Source: Hymenobacter cheonanensis (GTDB lineage: Bacteria > Bacteroidota > Bacteroidia > Cytophagales > Hymenobacteraceae). From it: DNA of 64,000 nt. The notes beneath the pieces are model-generated. The model saw only the letters and a list, made by a program, of their open reading frames with translations. It was not told the origin of the DNA and made no database searches. The stretch spans positions 124,001 through 188,000 of the forward strand of contig NZ_JAUQSW010000009.1 of the NCBI RefSeq assembly GCF_030581075.1, written 5' to 3'. How positions within the stretch are numbered: the first letter of the stretch is position 1; every line of letters starts with the position of its first letter. Positions 7,763-16,073 of the stretch are shown here, one piece after another. Position numbers and translations under genes: made by a program.

Positions 7763-9121
7763 ATGAAAAAACATCTCCTTTTAGCTTTACTAAGCTTTTG
7801 CTGCCTTTCCCGGGCGTTTGCGCAGCCAGCGCTCCCCCCGCCCGCTAGCCCTGCGCCGGCCGCGCACCCCGCCTGGATAATGCAGGGTAACATCTACGAG
7901 GTGAACGTGCGCCAGTACACGCCCGAAGGCACGCTCAACGCCTTTGCCAAGCACCTCGACCGCCTGCAAAAAATGGGCGTGGAAACCCTGTGGTTTATGC
8001 CCCTTAACCCCATCAGCAAGGTGGCGCGCAAGGGCAGCCTGGGCAGCTACTACGCCGTGGCTGACTACACCAAGCTCAACCCCGAGTACGGCAGCATGGC
8101 CGACTGGCAGCGCCTGGTGCAGGCCGCCCACGCCAAGGGCATGAAGGTGATTATCGACTGGGTGCCCAACCACACCGGCGCCGACAACCGCTGGCTGACC
8201 CAGCACCCCAATTTCTTCGTGAAGAACAAGGAGGGCCAGCCCGCCGTGGCCTTCGACTGGGACGACACCAAGCAGCTCGACTACAAAAACCCCGAGATGC
8301 AGGACAGCATGATTGCCGCCATGCGCTACTGGGTGAAAACCAGCAACATCGACGGCTTCCGCTGCGACGTGGCCTGGAACGTGCCGGCTAGCTTCTGGCA
8401 GCGCGCCATCCCAACGCTGCGCCAGAGCAAGAGCCTGTTTATGCTGGCCGAGGGCGACAGCGCCTACCTGCCCCGCAACGGCTTCGACGCGGTGTACCCC
8501 TGGCACATGTTTAAGGCGATGGAGAAGGTAGCGGCCGGCAAGCGCCCCGCCACGGCCCTCGACAGCGTGTACCGCGGCTGGCAGAGCATGTACCCGAAGG
8601 GCACGATTGAGATGTACTTCACCAGCAACCACGACGAAAACACCTGGAACAAAGCTGATTACGGCAGCTTCCCGGGCCGGGTGCACGCGCCCTTCGCGGT
8701 GTTTACCCAAACGATGGCCAACAGCGTACCCCTCATCTACAGCGGGCAGGAAGAGCCGGTGCTGCGCCCGCTCAAGTTTTTCGACAAGGACCCGATGACC
8801 TTTGGCAAGTACCAGCGAGCCAAGTTTTACCAAACGCTGCTAGCCCTGCGCAAGCGTAACCCCGCCCTGGCCGCCGATGCCGCCTTCCGCAAAGTGAGCG
8901 TGGGCGACGACCGGGCCGTGTATGCCTACGTGCGCGAAAAGGCGGGCAAGAAGGTGCTGGTTATCCTGAATTTGTCGAATAAGGAGCAGACTATCAGTGT
9001 GCAGGAAAAAGCCTTGCAAGGCCGGCCCTACAACCTGTTTATGTACACCACCGAGCCGCTAACTGCCAAGCCTTGGAAGGTGGAGCCCTGGGGCTACGTG
9101 GTGTATGAGTATGGGCGGTAA
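7763..9121 (+). CDS. Secreted alpha-amylase family protein (GH13)
   Basis: Glycoside hydrolase family 13 enzyme, 452 residues, acting on alpha-glucans outside the cytoplasm. A signal peptide (MKKHLLLALLSFCCLSRAFAQ) fixes the start at 7763 rather than an upstream in-frame codon. The four GH13 regions are visible: DWVPNHTG (region I), GFRCDVAWN with the nucleophile Asp (II), LAEGDS with the acid/base Glu (III) and TSNHDENTW with the transition-state Asp (IV). A small C-terminal beta domain ends the protein. No carbohydrate-binding module or sorting domain is seen. Exact specificity is unknown. It stands inside the men cluster without an obvious functional link. Confidence 0.93.
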   Translation: MKKHLLLALLSFCCLSRAFAQPALPPPASPAPAAHPAWIMQGNIYEVNVRQYTPEGTLNAFAKHLDRLQKMGVETLWFMPLNPISKVARKGSLGSYYAVADYTKLNPEYGSMADWQRLVQAAHAKGMKVIIDWVPNHTGADNRWLTQHPNFFVKNKEGQPAVAFDWDDTKQLDYKNPEMQDSMIAAMRYWVKTSNIDGFRCDVAWNVPASFWQRAIPTLRQSKSLFMLAEGDSAYLPRNGFDAVYPWHMFKAMEKVAAGKRPATALDSVYRGWQSMYPKGTIEMYFTSNHDENTWNKADYGSFPGRVHAPFAVFTQTMANSVPLIYSGQEEPVLRPLKFFDKDPMTFGKYQRAKFYQTLLALRKRNPALAADAAFRKVSVGDDRAVYAYVREKAGKKVLVILNLSNKEQTISVQEKALQGRPYNLFMYTTEPLTAKPWKVEPWGYVVYEYGR

Positions 9122-9158
9122 CCGGAACGAATTAAGGGCTAGCGCGTATTTTTCAGGT

Positions 9159-9431
9159 ATGAAAACGCTCACCATCGACATCCCGCACGAGCTTACTCCT
9201 CAGCAAGAACACGATTTGAAAATGGAGCTAGCGGGGACGCTTTACACCAAAGGGTTGCTTTCCACCGCCGCCGCCGCCGCGCTGGTTGGCATTGGGCGAC
9301 GCGAGTTCATCGAGCAAATGGGAAAATACGGCTTCTCGCCGCTAGCTACTTACTCAGAGACTGATTTTGACGAAGACCTCGCTTCCATCCAGCGTTATCT
9401 CGGACGCGAGCTGCCTGATACTGCTCGCTAA
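9159..9431 (+). CDS. UPF0175 family antitoxin-like protein
   Basis: Protein of 90 residues from ATG 9159, chosen because MKTLTIDIPHEL begins the conserved part; an earlier in-frame codon overlaps the amylase. The segment GLLSTAAAAALVGIGRREFIEQMGKYGFSPL is the UPF0175 helix-turn-helix pattern. UPF0175 proteins are usually partners of DUF3368/PIN-like toxins, and the next gene is exactly that, overlapping it by 65 bases. Role as antitoxin and autorepressor is inferred from the family. Confidence 0.85.
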   Translation: MKTLTIDIPHELTPQQEHDLKMELAGTLYTKGLLSTAAAAALVGIGRREFIEQMGKYGFSPLATYSETDFDEDLASIQRYLGRELPDTAR

Positions 9432-9837
9432 AATCGGCCAGCTGAGCTTATTGCGGCAACTATTTGCTGTGAACCTGGTTACACCGACCGTAGCGGCCGA
9501 GTATGGCGCTAGCCTACCCTCCTGGCTGCAAATAGTAGCTCCCATGCAGCCGCAGCCTACGGCCCTTACCGCCTACCAACTCGATGCGGGCGAGCACAGT
9601 GCCCTAGCGCTGGCCCTCGAATTATCCGATTGCTTCCTGATACTCGATGATAATGCGGCCCGGCGGGCGGCCAACCAGTTAGCCCTGGCTTTTACGGGTA
9701 CGGCGGGCCTGCTGGTGCTGGCAAAAAAGCGGGGTATTATTCCAGCCGTGCGCCCGCTGCTTGAGGAGCTGCGCACGGCTGGCATGTGGCTCTCCGACCA
9801 GGTAGCCGAGCGCGTGTGCCGCGCGGCCGGCGAATAA
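9367..9837 (+). CDS. DUF3368 PIN-like toxin
   Basis: PIN-superfamily DUF3368 protein of about 156 residues, the likely toxin (predicted RNase) paired with the UPF0175 gene. It opens with VISDASCLILLAKIGQL, where the first acidic PIN residue sits. LDAGEHSALALALEL carries the second, and LILDDNAARRAA the third acidic cluster. The usual T/S after the first Asp is Ala here. The start is a TTG at 9367, inside the antitoxin gene, which fits translational coupling; no ATG is available near the conserved beginning. Confidence 0.83.
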   Translation: MTKTSLPSSVISDASCLILLAKIGQLSLLRQLFAVNLVTPTVAAEYGASLPSWLQIVAPMQPQPTALTAYQLDAGEHSALALALELSDCFLILDDNAARRAANQLALAFTGTAGLLVLAKKRGIIPAVRPLLEELRTAGMWLSDQVAERVCRAAGE

Positions 9838-9842
9838 CTTTG
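9835..9842 (+). promoter_or_regulatory. Putative -7 promoter box directly before menE
   Basis: TAACTTTG matches TAnnTTTG exactly and ends 5 bases before the menE ATG at 9847. A transcript started there would have almost no leader. It overlaps the stop codon region of the DUF3368 gene. Confidence 0.5.
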
Positions 9843-9846
9843 CTTT

Positions 9847-10965
9847 ATGTCCGAAAACCTCCCCACCTCGCTCCTGCTCAACGGCCGCGAGTTCAGCTAC
9901 GACAGCATTCAGCAAACGCCCAACCCGCACACCAACCTCAACGGTTACGAGGCCAAGGTGCTGGAGCTGCTGCGCCAGTGGCTCACGGGCGCCCACGAGT
10001 TTGGGCTGCGCACTTCGGGCAGCACCGGCCAGCCGCAGCTTATCACGCTGAAGCGGCGGCAGCTAGCCGCCTCGGCCGCGCGCACCGGCGACTACTTCGA
10101 CCTGGGGCCCGGCGACCGGGCGCTGGTGTGCCTGAACTGTGACTTTATCGGGGGCAAAATGATGCTGGTACGCGGCCTGGAGCGCCACATGCGCCTGACC
10201 GTAGTGGAGCCCCACGCCGACCCATTTGACTTCGTGCCGGCCGACGCGGTGTTTGATTTTGCGGCCTTCGTGCCCCTGCAAATGCGGGCCGTGCTGGCCG
10301 CCGGGCGGGCCGGCCGGCTCAATAAAATGCGGGCCATTTTAGTGGGCGGCGCGCCCGTGGAGCCGAGCTTGTTGAGTGAGGTTCAGAAGCTGAAAGTGCC
10401 CGTGTACCTGACCTACGGCATGACCGAAACGGCCTCGCACATGGCGCTGCGCCGCCTCAACGGGCCCGAGGCCAGCCCCCACTTTCGGGTGCTGCCGGGC
10501 CTGCACCTGGGCCAGGACGAGCGCGGCTGCCTCACGGTGCGCGGCGACGTGACCGACGACAAGCTCATCATCACCAACGACCGCATTGACCTTGTTGACA
10601 AGCACACGTTCGACTGGCTGGGACGGGCTGATTTTGTGATAAACTCGGGCGGCGTGAAGGTGCAGGCCGAAAAAGTGGAGCTGGTGCTCGACGTGGCCCT
10701 GGCCGAGCTGGGCCAGAACCGCCGCACCTTCGTGGCGGGCCGGCCCGATGAGCGCCTCGGCCAGGCCGTGACGGCCTACGTGGAGGGCGAGCCCCTAGCC
10801 AGCCCCCTCGAAAAGCGCCTGCTAGGCCTGCTCACCGCCCGCCTGGGCAAGTACGAGCTGCCCAAGGCCGTGGTGTACGTGCCCGCTTTCCGGGCCACGG
10901 GGTCGGGCAAGCTCGACCGCGGGGCTACGCTGCGCGGCATCGAAGCCCCGCGCCGCGAACGCTAA
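9847..10965 (+). CDS. menE: o-Succinylbenzoate-CoA ligase
   Basis: Adenylate-forming enzyme that activates o-succinylbenzoate with ATP and CoA, 372 residues; shorter than the roughly 450-490 of many MenE proteins. AMP-binding motifs are visible: LRTSGSTGQPQLITL (P-loop), VYLTYGMTETASH, and the C-terminal lid with INSGGVKVQAEKVE and GSGKLDRG, whose Lys is catalytic. A compact N-terminus is typical of the Bacteroidota form. It is separated from menB by about 3.2 kb of unrelated genes and has its own promoter-like box. Confidence 0.92.
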   Translation: MSENLPTSLLLNGREFSYDSIQQTPNPHTNLNGYEAKVLELLRQWLTGAHEFGLRTSGSTGQPQLITLKRRQLAASAARTGDYFDLGPGDRALVCLNCDFIGGKMMLVRGLERHMRLTVVEPHADPFDFVPADAVFDFAAFVPLQMRAVLAAGRAGRLNKMRAILVGGAPVEPSLLSEVQKLKVPVYLTYGMTETASHMALRRLNGPEASPHFRVLPGLHLGQDERGCLTVRGDVTDDKLIITNDRIDLVDKHTFDWLGRADFVINSGGVKVQAEKVELVLDVALAELGQNRRTFVAGRPDERLGQAVTAYVEGEPLASPLEKRLLGLLTARLGKYELPKAVVYVPAFRATGSGKLDRGATLRGIEAPRRER

Positions 10966-10989
10966 GCCCCAAGCTGATTGAAAAAGGTT

Positions 10990-11055
10990 TTAAGCTGAGA
11001 GCTAACAGTTAAATTCTACACCATCAGATTTTTAACTTTTAGCCCTCAGCTTTTA
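10990..11055. repeat. Imperfect inverted repeat after menE
   Basis: Arms 10990-11013 and 11031-11055 read TTAAGCTGAGAGCTAACAG and its approximate complement, with a few mismatches. The AT-rich composition contrasts with the flanks. A single half-copy (TTTAACTTAGCTCTCAG) recurs at 41721-41737. Confidence 0.65.
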
Positions 11056-11068
11056 ACGCTTCTACTGC

Positions 11069-11953
11069 ATGAGTCACTTTTTCTTTCTTTCTGGGTGGCG
11101 CCTGCCGCTGCTGGCAGGCAGCCTGCTGGTGGCTAGCCTGGCGCGGCCTGGCCAGGCCGGGGCCCAGACCATCCCGGACTCGACCGCGACCAGTGCGCCG
11201 GCGGCCGACACGACGGCGGCGCCCATAGTGGCCCCTAGCGGCAGCGGCGCGAGCGGGCTGCCCTCCTCCGAGTTTGAAACCTATAATGTGAGCGGCTCGG
11301 GGGTGCGCTATACGGCGGCGCTCACGGGCATTTACAGCACCGGCACGGTCGAGCGCATCTACCTCACCACCAGCCACACCGCCAACCTGGCGCTGGGCAA
11401 GCACTGGCTGCTGCCGGCGGCCTTCAACTTCAGCTACGGCAAGCAGGACGGCCTGCTGCGCGAGCGCGAGCTGCTAGGCCTCTTCACGCCGGCCTACCAG
11501 GTGGGCCGGCTCAAGTACTACGCCCTGGCCGAAGGCGGGCAAAGCAACCTGCGCGCCATTGCGCGGCGCCTGGTGGGCGGCGTGGGCGTGGGCTACCAGT
11601 TCTACCACGACTCGCTGCAGAACGAAGTAACGCTGAGCCAATTCTTTCTTTATGAGCACACGCAGTACCTCGAAGGGCTGCTGCGGCAGGTGCCGCGCGG
11701 CTCCACGCGCCTGAAGCTGCGCTTTGGCAAGGGGCCGGTGGTGTTTACAACGCTGGCTTTTTACCAGCCCTCGCTGCAAGATTTTAATGGCGACTACCGC
11801 ATTAACTCAACCAGCAGCCTCAGCTTTGGCGTGAGCCGGCACCTGGCCCTCACGGCCAGCTACGCCTACTCCTACGAGAGCGTGGCGGTTGAAAACCGCA
11901 GCCCGCTCAACACCAACCTCACCGTAGGCTTTACCTATACCACTGGCAAATAA
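11069..11953 (+). CDS. Outer-membrane beta-barrel protein, DUF481-like
   Basis: Protein of 294 residues with a signal peptide ending near AQT (residue 34), a low-complexity Thr/Ala/Ser linker to about residue 68, and a C-terminal part of alternating aromatic/hydrophobic strands (LALGKHWLLPAAFNFSYGKQ, LSFGVSRHLALTASYAYSY). This pattern suits a DUF481-type outer-membrane barrel. Function is not known. It starts just after the inverted repeat behind menE and converges with the next gene. Confidence 0.7.
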   Translation: MSHFFFLSGWRLPLLAGSLLVASLARPGQAGAQTIPDSTATSAPAADTTAAPIVAPSGSGASGLPSSEFETYNVSGSGVRYTAALTGIYSTGTVERIYLTTSHTANLALGKHWLLPAAFNFSYGKQDGLLRERELLGLFTPAYQVGRLKYYALAEGGQSNLRAIARRLVGGVGVGYQFYHDSLQNEVTLSQFFLYEHTQYLEGLLRQVPRGSTRLKLRFGKGPVVFTTLAFYQPSLQDFNGDYRINSTSSLSFGVSRHLALTASYAYSYESVAVENRSPLNTNLTVGFTYTTGK

Positions 11954-11968
11954 GGCCCTAGCCCATGC

Positions 11969-12742
11969 CTACTCGCCGTAGAAGCGGCGGCGCGTGCGGG
12001 TATTGACGCCGTGGGCGCGCATGTCTTTCTGCGAAAACAGCGGCTCGTGGTTGCGTTTGATGCGCAGCAGGGGTGCGACCAGAATCTTGGCCCGCAGGTA
12101 AAAGATGGGGCCGCTGATTTCGCGGCGCACTACCTCATCCACGAACAGCGGCTGGCGCCAGCCCGCGCCCGCACCCAGGCTAGCCCACGAAAAGAGGCGC
12201 ATTTCGGCCGCTACCGAGGGCTCGACCAGGGCAATAAAATCGCGCGGGGTGCGCGTGCGGGTGCCCGTGGGGTCGTCGCGGGTGTACTCGACGCGCACGG
12301 CGCCCATGCCGCTCTGCAAGTTGGCATCCAGCTCCCAGCGTGGGTTTTCGAGCACCACGTATTCGCCGTAGAGCGCCACGTTGTAGAAGCGCAGGGTGGC
12401 ATCGGGCTCGTCGGCGGCATTGTCGGGTGGCTCAAGGCGCGTGGGGATGCGGCTGCTGAGAAAGTAAAACGCCGCGCCGGTGCGCACCCGCCCTCGCCAC
12501 TCCAGGCCCAGCTTCAGGCCATTGATAATGGAAAAGTGGCTGTTGATAATGGAGTAGCGCGAGTCAATCTGCACCACCAGCCGGCGCTTGGTAAACACCA
12601 GGCCGGGCCGCAGCGAATCGGCGGGCGCGGGCGGGGCCGCGCTGGCCGCCCGGGCCAGGCCCAGCGCCAGCAGCACGGCCCACAGCCAACGCCAGCTAGC
12701 CCACCGGCGCAACCAAACTACTTGAGTATTAAACACAACCAA
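11969..12742 (-). CDS. Hypothetical outer-membrane-like protein
   Basis: About 257 residues with a hydrophobic N-terminal signal (WLWAVLLALGLARAASA) and many amphipathic strands (LRFYNVALYGEYVVLENPRWELDAN, FSWASLGAGAGWRQP), suggesting a periplasmic or outer-membrane beta-rich protein. No family is recognised. The start is uncertain: the longest frame begins with TTG at 12742, and GTG at 12736 is an alternative; no ATG is available. It converges with the DUF481-like gene with a 15-base gap. Confidence 0.65.
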   Translation of the reverse strand: MVVFNTQVVWLRRWASWRWLWAVLLALGLARAASAAPPAPADSLRPGLVFTKRRLVVQIDSRYSIINSHFSIINGLKLGLEWRGRVRTGAAFYFLSSRIPTRLEPPDNAADEPDATLRFYNVALYGEYVVLENPRWELDANLQSGMGAVRVEYTRDDPTGTRTRTPRDFIALVEPSVAAEMRLFSWASLGAGAGWRQPLFVDEVVRREISGPIFYLRAKILVAPLLRIKRNHEPLFSQKDMRAHGVNTRTRRRFYGE

Positions 12743-12845
12743 ATAACGTAACTTCTACCCTGGGTAATACGCGCTGCGCGCGCTGCCCGTTAATATTATA
12801 GTAAACCTGTAGTTAACCTGGAGGGGCTCAACCGACTAGCCGGCC

Positions 12846-14381
12846 CTAAGGTTTCAGTGCCTGCTCGAGGGCCGTGTCGATGGCCGGGCTGGTGGAGGGC
12901 CGGGGCGGGTTGTTGGCGATAATGCGGCCATCGCGCCCAATGAGCCAGTAGCTCGGGATAGATTGCACGTTGAACGCCTTGGGCGCGGGGCCATCGAAGG
13001 CGCCGCCATCGTGCAGCTGCACGGCATTGGGGCTGGCCACCTGCTTGGTAGCCAGGTACTTTTGCCAGTCGACGGCCTGGCTATCGAGCGATACGTAGAG
13101 GAAGACCACGTCGCGGCCCGCAAACTTTTTGCGCAGCTCCAGGCTGGCCGGCATCTCGGCCAGGCAGGGCGCGCACCAGGTAGCCCAGAAATCGAGGTAC
13201 ACAATTTTACCCCGCAGGCTGCTGAGCGCTATTTTTTTGCCACTGGCATCGAGGAGGGTAAAGTCGGGCGCGGGCTGGCCGTTGGCCAGAGCCAGGTGGG
13301 CGCGCACGGCCTGGCGCACGGCGCGGGCAATGGTTGAGTCATGGTTGTGGGCCCGGAAATCGGGCAGCAGCGGCCGGATATCGGTGTGCTCGCTCTCGAC
13401 CTTGCCCAGCAGGTACTGGCCCACGGCCACGTCGCGCACGCGGCCATCGCCCAAGGCCTCGGTAGCGCGCTGGTAGAGGCGGCGGCCGGCCTCGCGGCCG
13501 GTAGGCAGGTTGCCGTCCTCGTCGTTGAGCTGGGTGAAGCCATAGGTCATCAGCAGGCTCTGGAAGGCGCTCTGGGTCAGGGCCGAATCCTGATTAGCCA
13601 GCCGCAGCTCGCCCAAAAAATCGTAGTAGCCCACCGGCAGCGTGGCGTAGCCGCCCTGGCGCCGCTCGGCCGACTGCCGCGAGAAGTAGCTGAGCAGCGA
13701 GCTGGCCCACTCATCGCTGAGGGCCTGGCGCTGCTGGCGCATGAAGGCGGCGGGCAGGGGCCTGGCCGCCGCGTAGGCTGCCAGGGCGGCCAGCCGCCGC
13801 TGGCGGTAGGCATCGGCGGTGCGGCGCAGGTCGGCGGCACTGAGGCGGCCGGCGCGGGCGTCGGGCGTGCGGCCGGCTTCATCGTCCTGGCTGGCGGCCA
13901 GGGCGCTTTGGGTCAGGTAGTTGTTGGCATTGGCGCCGCGCCCGGTAAAGGCCAGGGTTTGTTCAAGCCGGCTAGGGTCGAAAGTCAGGCGCAGGTCGTC
14001 GCCGGGCTCGAGGTAGAGCGTGGCATACGTGTTGTCGTAGCCCAGGCGCACCTCGGCGGGCGCGGCCAGCCGGGGCAGCACCAGCCGGAAATTGCCTTGC
14101 GCAGTGAGGCGGGCCTCCACCGTTTGGGTGAGGTGGCCGCGCCAGTCGGGCCCATAGCTGAGGCTGATGACCCTAGCGGTAGGCTCGTCTACGTGGCCGC
14201 TTACGGTGGTGGTGCCGGCCGCCGGGGCGGGCGCCGCCCCGCCCCGAAACGCGGGCGCTTTAAACGGCGGCGGGGCCGGGCGCTGGGCCGCCGCCGCCAG
14301 CGGCAGCCCACTGAGCAGCAGCAGCTTTCGCCACCGAATAAACGCGCGCCCTAGGGCCCAAACCTGTAACATAGCACCCAT
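12846..14381 (-). CDS. TlpA-family thioredoxin-like disulfide oxidoreductase
   Basis: Periplasmic thiol-disulfide protein of 511 residues. A hydrophobic N-terminal segment (LLLLSGLPLAAAAQ) serves as signal, followed by a DUF4369-like beta domain (about 60-155) and a helical middle. The C-terminal AhpC/TlpA thioredoxin domain carries the active site WATWCAPC near residue 400 and the cis-proline region NVQSIPSYWLIG. Met4 (14372) is an equally possible start. It follows a paralogue by 68 bases on the same strand, a likely operon. Its redox partner is unknown. Confidence 0.9.
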   Translation of the reverse strand: MGAMLQVWALGRAFIRWRKLLLLSGLPLAAAAQRPAPPPFKAPAFRGGAAPAPAAGTTTVSGHVDEPTARVISLSYGPDWRGHLTQTVEARLTAQGNFRLVLPRLAAPAEVRLGYDNTYATLYLEPGDDLRLTFDPSRLEQTLAFTGRGANANNYLTQSALAASQDDEAGRTPDARAGRLSAADLRRTADAYRQRRLAALAAYAAARPLPAAFMRQQRQALSDEWASSLLSYFSRQSAERRQGGYATLPVGYYDFLGELRLANQDSALTQSAFQSLLMTYGFTQLNDEDGNLPTGREAGRRLYQRATEALGDGRVRDVAVGQYLLGKVESEHTDIRPLLPDFRAHNHDSTIARAVRQAVRAHLALANGQPAPDFTLLDASGKKIALSSLRGKIVYLDFWATWCAPCLAEMPASLELRKKFAGRDVVFLYVSLDSQAVDWQKYLATKQVASPNAVQLHDGGAFDGPAPKAFNVQSIPSYWLIGRDGRIIANNPPRPSTSPAIDTALEQALKP

Positions 14382-14449
14382 AGCGAAGCTGGCCGTAGCC
14401 TTGGCCCCGCAAAGATAACGAGGGCCCCTGCCCCGCCGCCGGGGCGCGG

Positions 14450-15889
14450 CTAGGGCTTGAGGGCGGCTTCGATGGCGGCCACGGTTTTGGGGCCATCAGA
14501 CGGGCGCGGGGCCTGCGCGTCGACAATGCGGCCGTCGCGGCCGATGAGCCAGTAGGTAGGCCATTGGTTTACCTGGTAGTCGATGGCCACCTGCCGCGAT
14601 TCGCGGGGCTCGCGCAGGTGCACGCTGTTGGCGCTGATAAACTGCTTGTCGACCAATGTCTGCTTCCAGCGGTCTTCGGGGTCGCCCTGCGACACGTAGA
14701 GGAATACTACGTCGCGGCCCTCAAACTGCTTTTTCAGCGCGGGGGCCGACTCAGTCATTTCCTTCATGCAGGGGCCGCACCACGTGCCCCAAAAGTCGAG
14801 GTACACTACTTTACCCTTGAAATCGCTGAGTGATACGGCTTTGCCCATATTATCGAGCAGCGTGAAGGCGGGGGCGGGCTTACCGGGGCTCAGGGTTAAT
14901 TTCTTGGCCATGCTCAGACGCAGGCCGCGGGCCAGGGTCGAGTCGGCGTTGTGCTGCCGGAAGGTGCGATAAAATACCTGTGCGCCTGCCACATCAGCAT
15001 CTATTTTCCAGCCCATTAGCATTTGCATGGCCATATTGAGGGTTTTGCCTTCACCCAGCTCCTGCGTGGCTAGCTTGTAGAGGCGCGGCCCCTCGGCAGG
15101 GTCGGTGCTGAGCTTGCCGCTGGGTACCAGGCGGTCCTGGTAGGCGTAGAGAAACTGCGCCACGGCCGTGTTTTCATCGAGGCCGCGCATGTGCTGGCCC
15201 AGCTCGCGCAGCGGCAGCTGCTGCACAAAGCTGAAATACGCCGGGTCTACGGGCTGGTTGGGCCCCGCCTCCGCCGTGCTTTGGGCCCGGCTGATTGCCA
15301 GGTAGTTGAGCAGCTGTGTGCCCCAGGCCAGGTCGATACCAAACTCGGCCTCGTGGCGAAAGCTAGCGGGCAGTGGGTGCGCCTTGGCATACTCGGCCAG
15401 AAAGGCCCGCCGCTGCTGCCGAAACGCATCGGCATTGCGGCGCATTTCGGCGGGGGTCGTGCTGGGCTTTTGCTTCAGCACATCCATCGGCCGCGGGTCG
15501 TTGCCGGGCGGGCTGTACTCAAACTTCCACTGGGCCTGGGCCAAGTAGTTGTTTACGTCGGCGCCCCGGCCACTGTACACCAAGGTTTTATCGAAGTCCT
15601 TGAAATCGAGCGTCAGCCGCAGCTGGTCGCCGGGCATGAGGTAGAGGCGGGTGCTTTGCCCGGCGTAGGTAAAGTGCACCGGGGTCGTGGCTTCCAGGTC
15701 ATTGAACTCAAACTGGAAATCGCCGCTGGGGCTGAGTGGCGCTTTAGCGCGCTTTGGGCCCACAAACAGGCGCACCGTGTCGCCGGCCGGCGCGTGCGCA
15801 AGGTGGCCGCTGAAGCGGGTAACGGGCGGGGGCCCGGCCAGCAGGTGGAGCGCGGCGCTCAGGGTGAGGGCAGGTAGCAGCGACAGCAT
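14450..15889 (-). CDS. TlpA-family thioredoxin-like disulfide oxidoreductase (paralogue)
   Basis: 479 residues from ATG 15889, chosen because the signal peptide MLSLLPALTLSAALHLLAG begins there; longer in-frame starts add an implausible leader. Same layout as its neighbour: an N-terminal beta domain (RFSGHLAHAPAGDTVRLF onward), a helical region, and a C-terminal thioredoxin fold with WGTWCGPC near residue 370 and NQWPTYWLIGRDGRIVDA. The shared framework shows a tandem duplication that has diverged strongly outside the thioredoxin core. Confidence 0.9.
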   Translation of the reverse strand: MLSLLPALTLSAALHLLAGPPPVTRFSGHLAHAPAGDTVRLFVGPKRAKAPLSPSGDFQFEFNDLEATTPVHFTYAGQSTRLYLMPGDQLRLTLDFKDFDKTLVYSGRGADVNNYLAQAQWKFEYSPPGNDPRPMDVLKQKPSTTPAEMRRNADAFRQQRRAFLAEYAKAHPLPASFRHEAEFGIDLAWGTQLLNYLAISRAQSTAEAGPNQPVDPAYFSFVQQLPLRELGQHMRGLDENTAVAQFLYAYQDRLVPSGKLSTDPAEGPRLYKLATQELGEGKTLNMAMQMLMGWKIDADVAGAQVFYRTFRQHNADSTLARGLRLSMAKKLTLSPGKPAPAFTLLDNMGKAVSLSDFKGKVVYLDFWGTWCGPCMKEMTESAPALKKQFEGRDVVFLYVSQGDPEDRWKQTLVDKQFISANSVHLREPRESRQVAIDYQVNQWPTYWLIGRDGRIVDAQAPRPSDGPKTVAAIEAALKP

Positions 15890-16038
15890 CGGTAGTAACG
15901 GCTTGAGGTGGAAACAGGTACGGCAATATAAGAGCCTGCCCGCCACCAATTGGTTGCTTCACCCCGGCCCCTGGCGGCTTGGCCGGCGGGCCAGGGTGCT
16001 TCACCCGGTTTAGGCTGGCGGCCGGCCGGGCCGGCCCG

Positions 16039-16046
16039 TAGTTTTG
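16039..16046 (+). promoter_or_regulatory. Putative -7 promoter box before the ABA4-like gene
   Basis: TAGTTTTG matches TAnnTTTG and lies 27 bases before the ATG at 16074. It is the only candidate between the divergent TlpA-family gene and this one. Confidence 0.45.
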
Positions 16047-16073
16047 ACGCAGTTACTACCCCACTGCCAGCCC

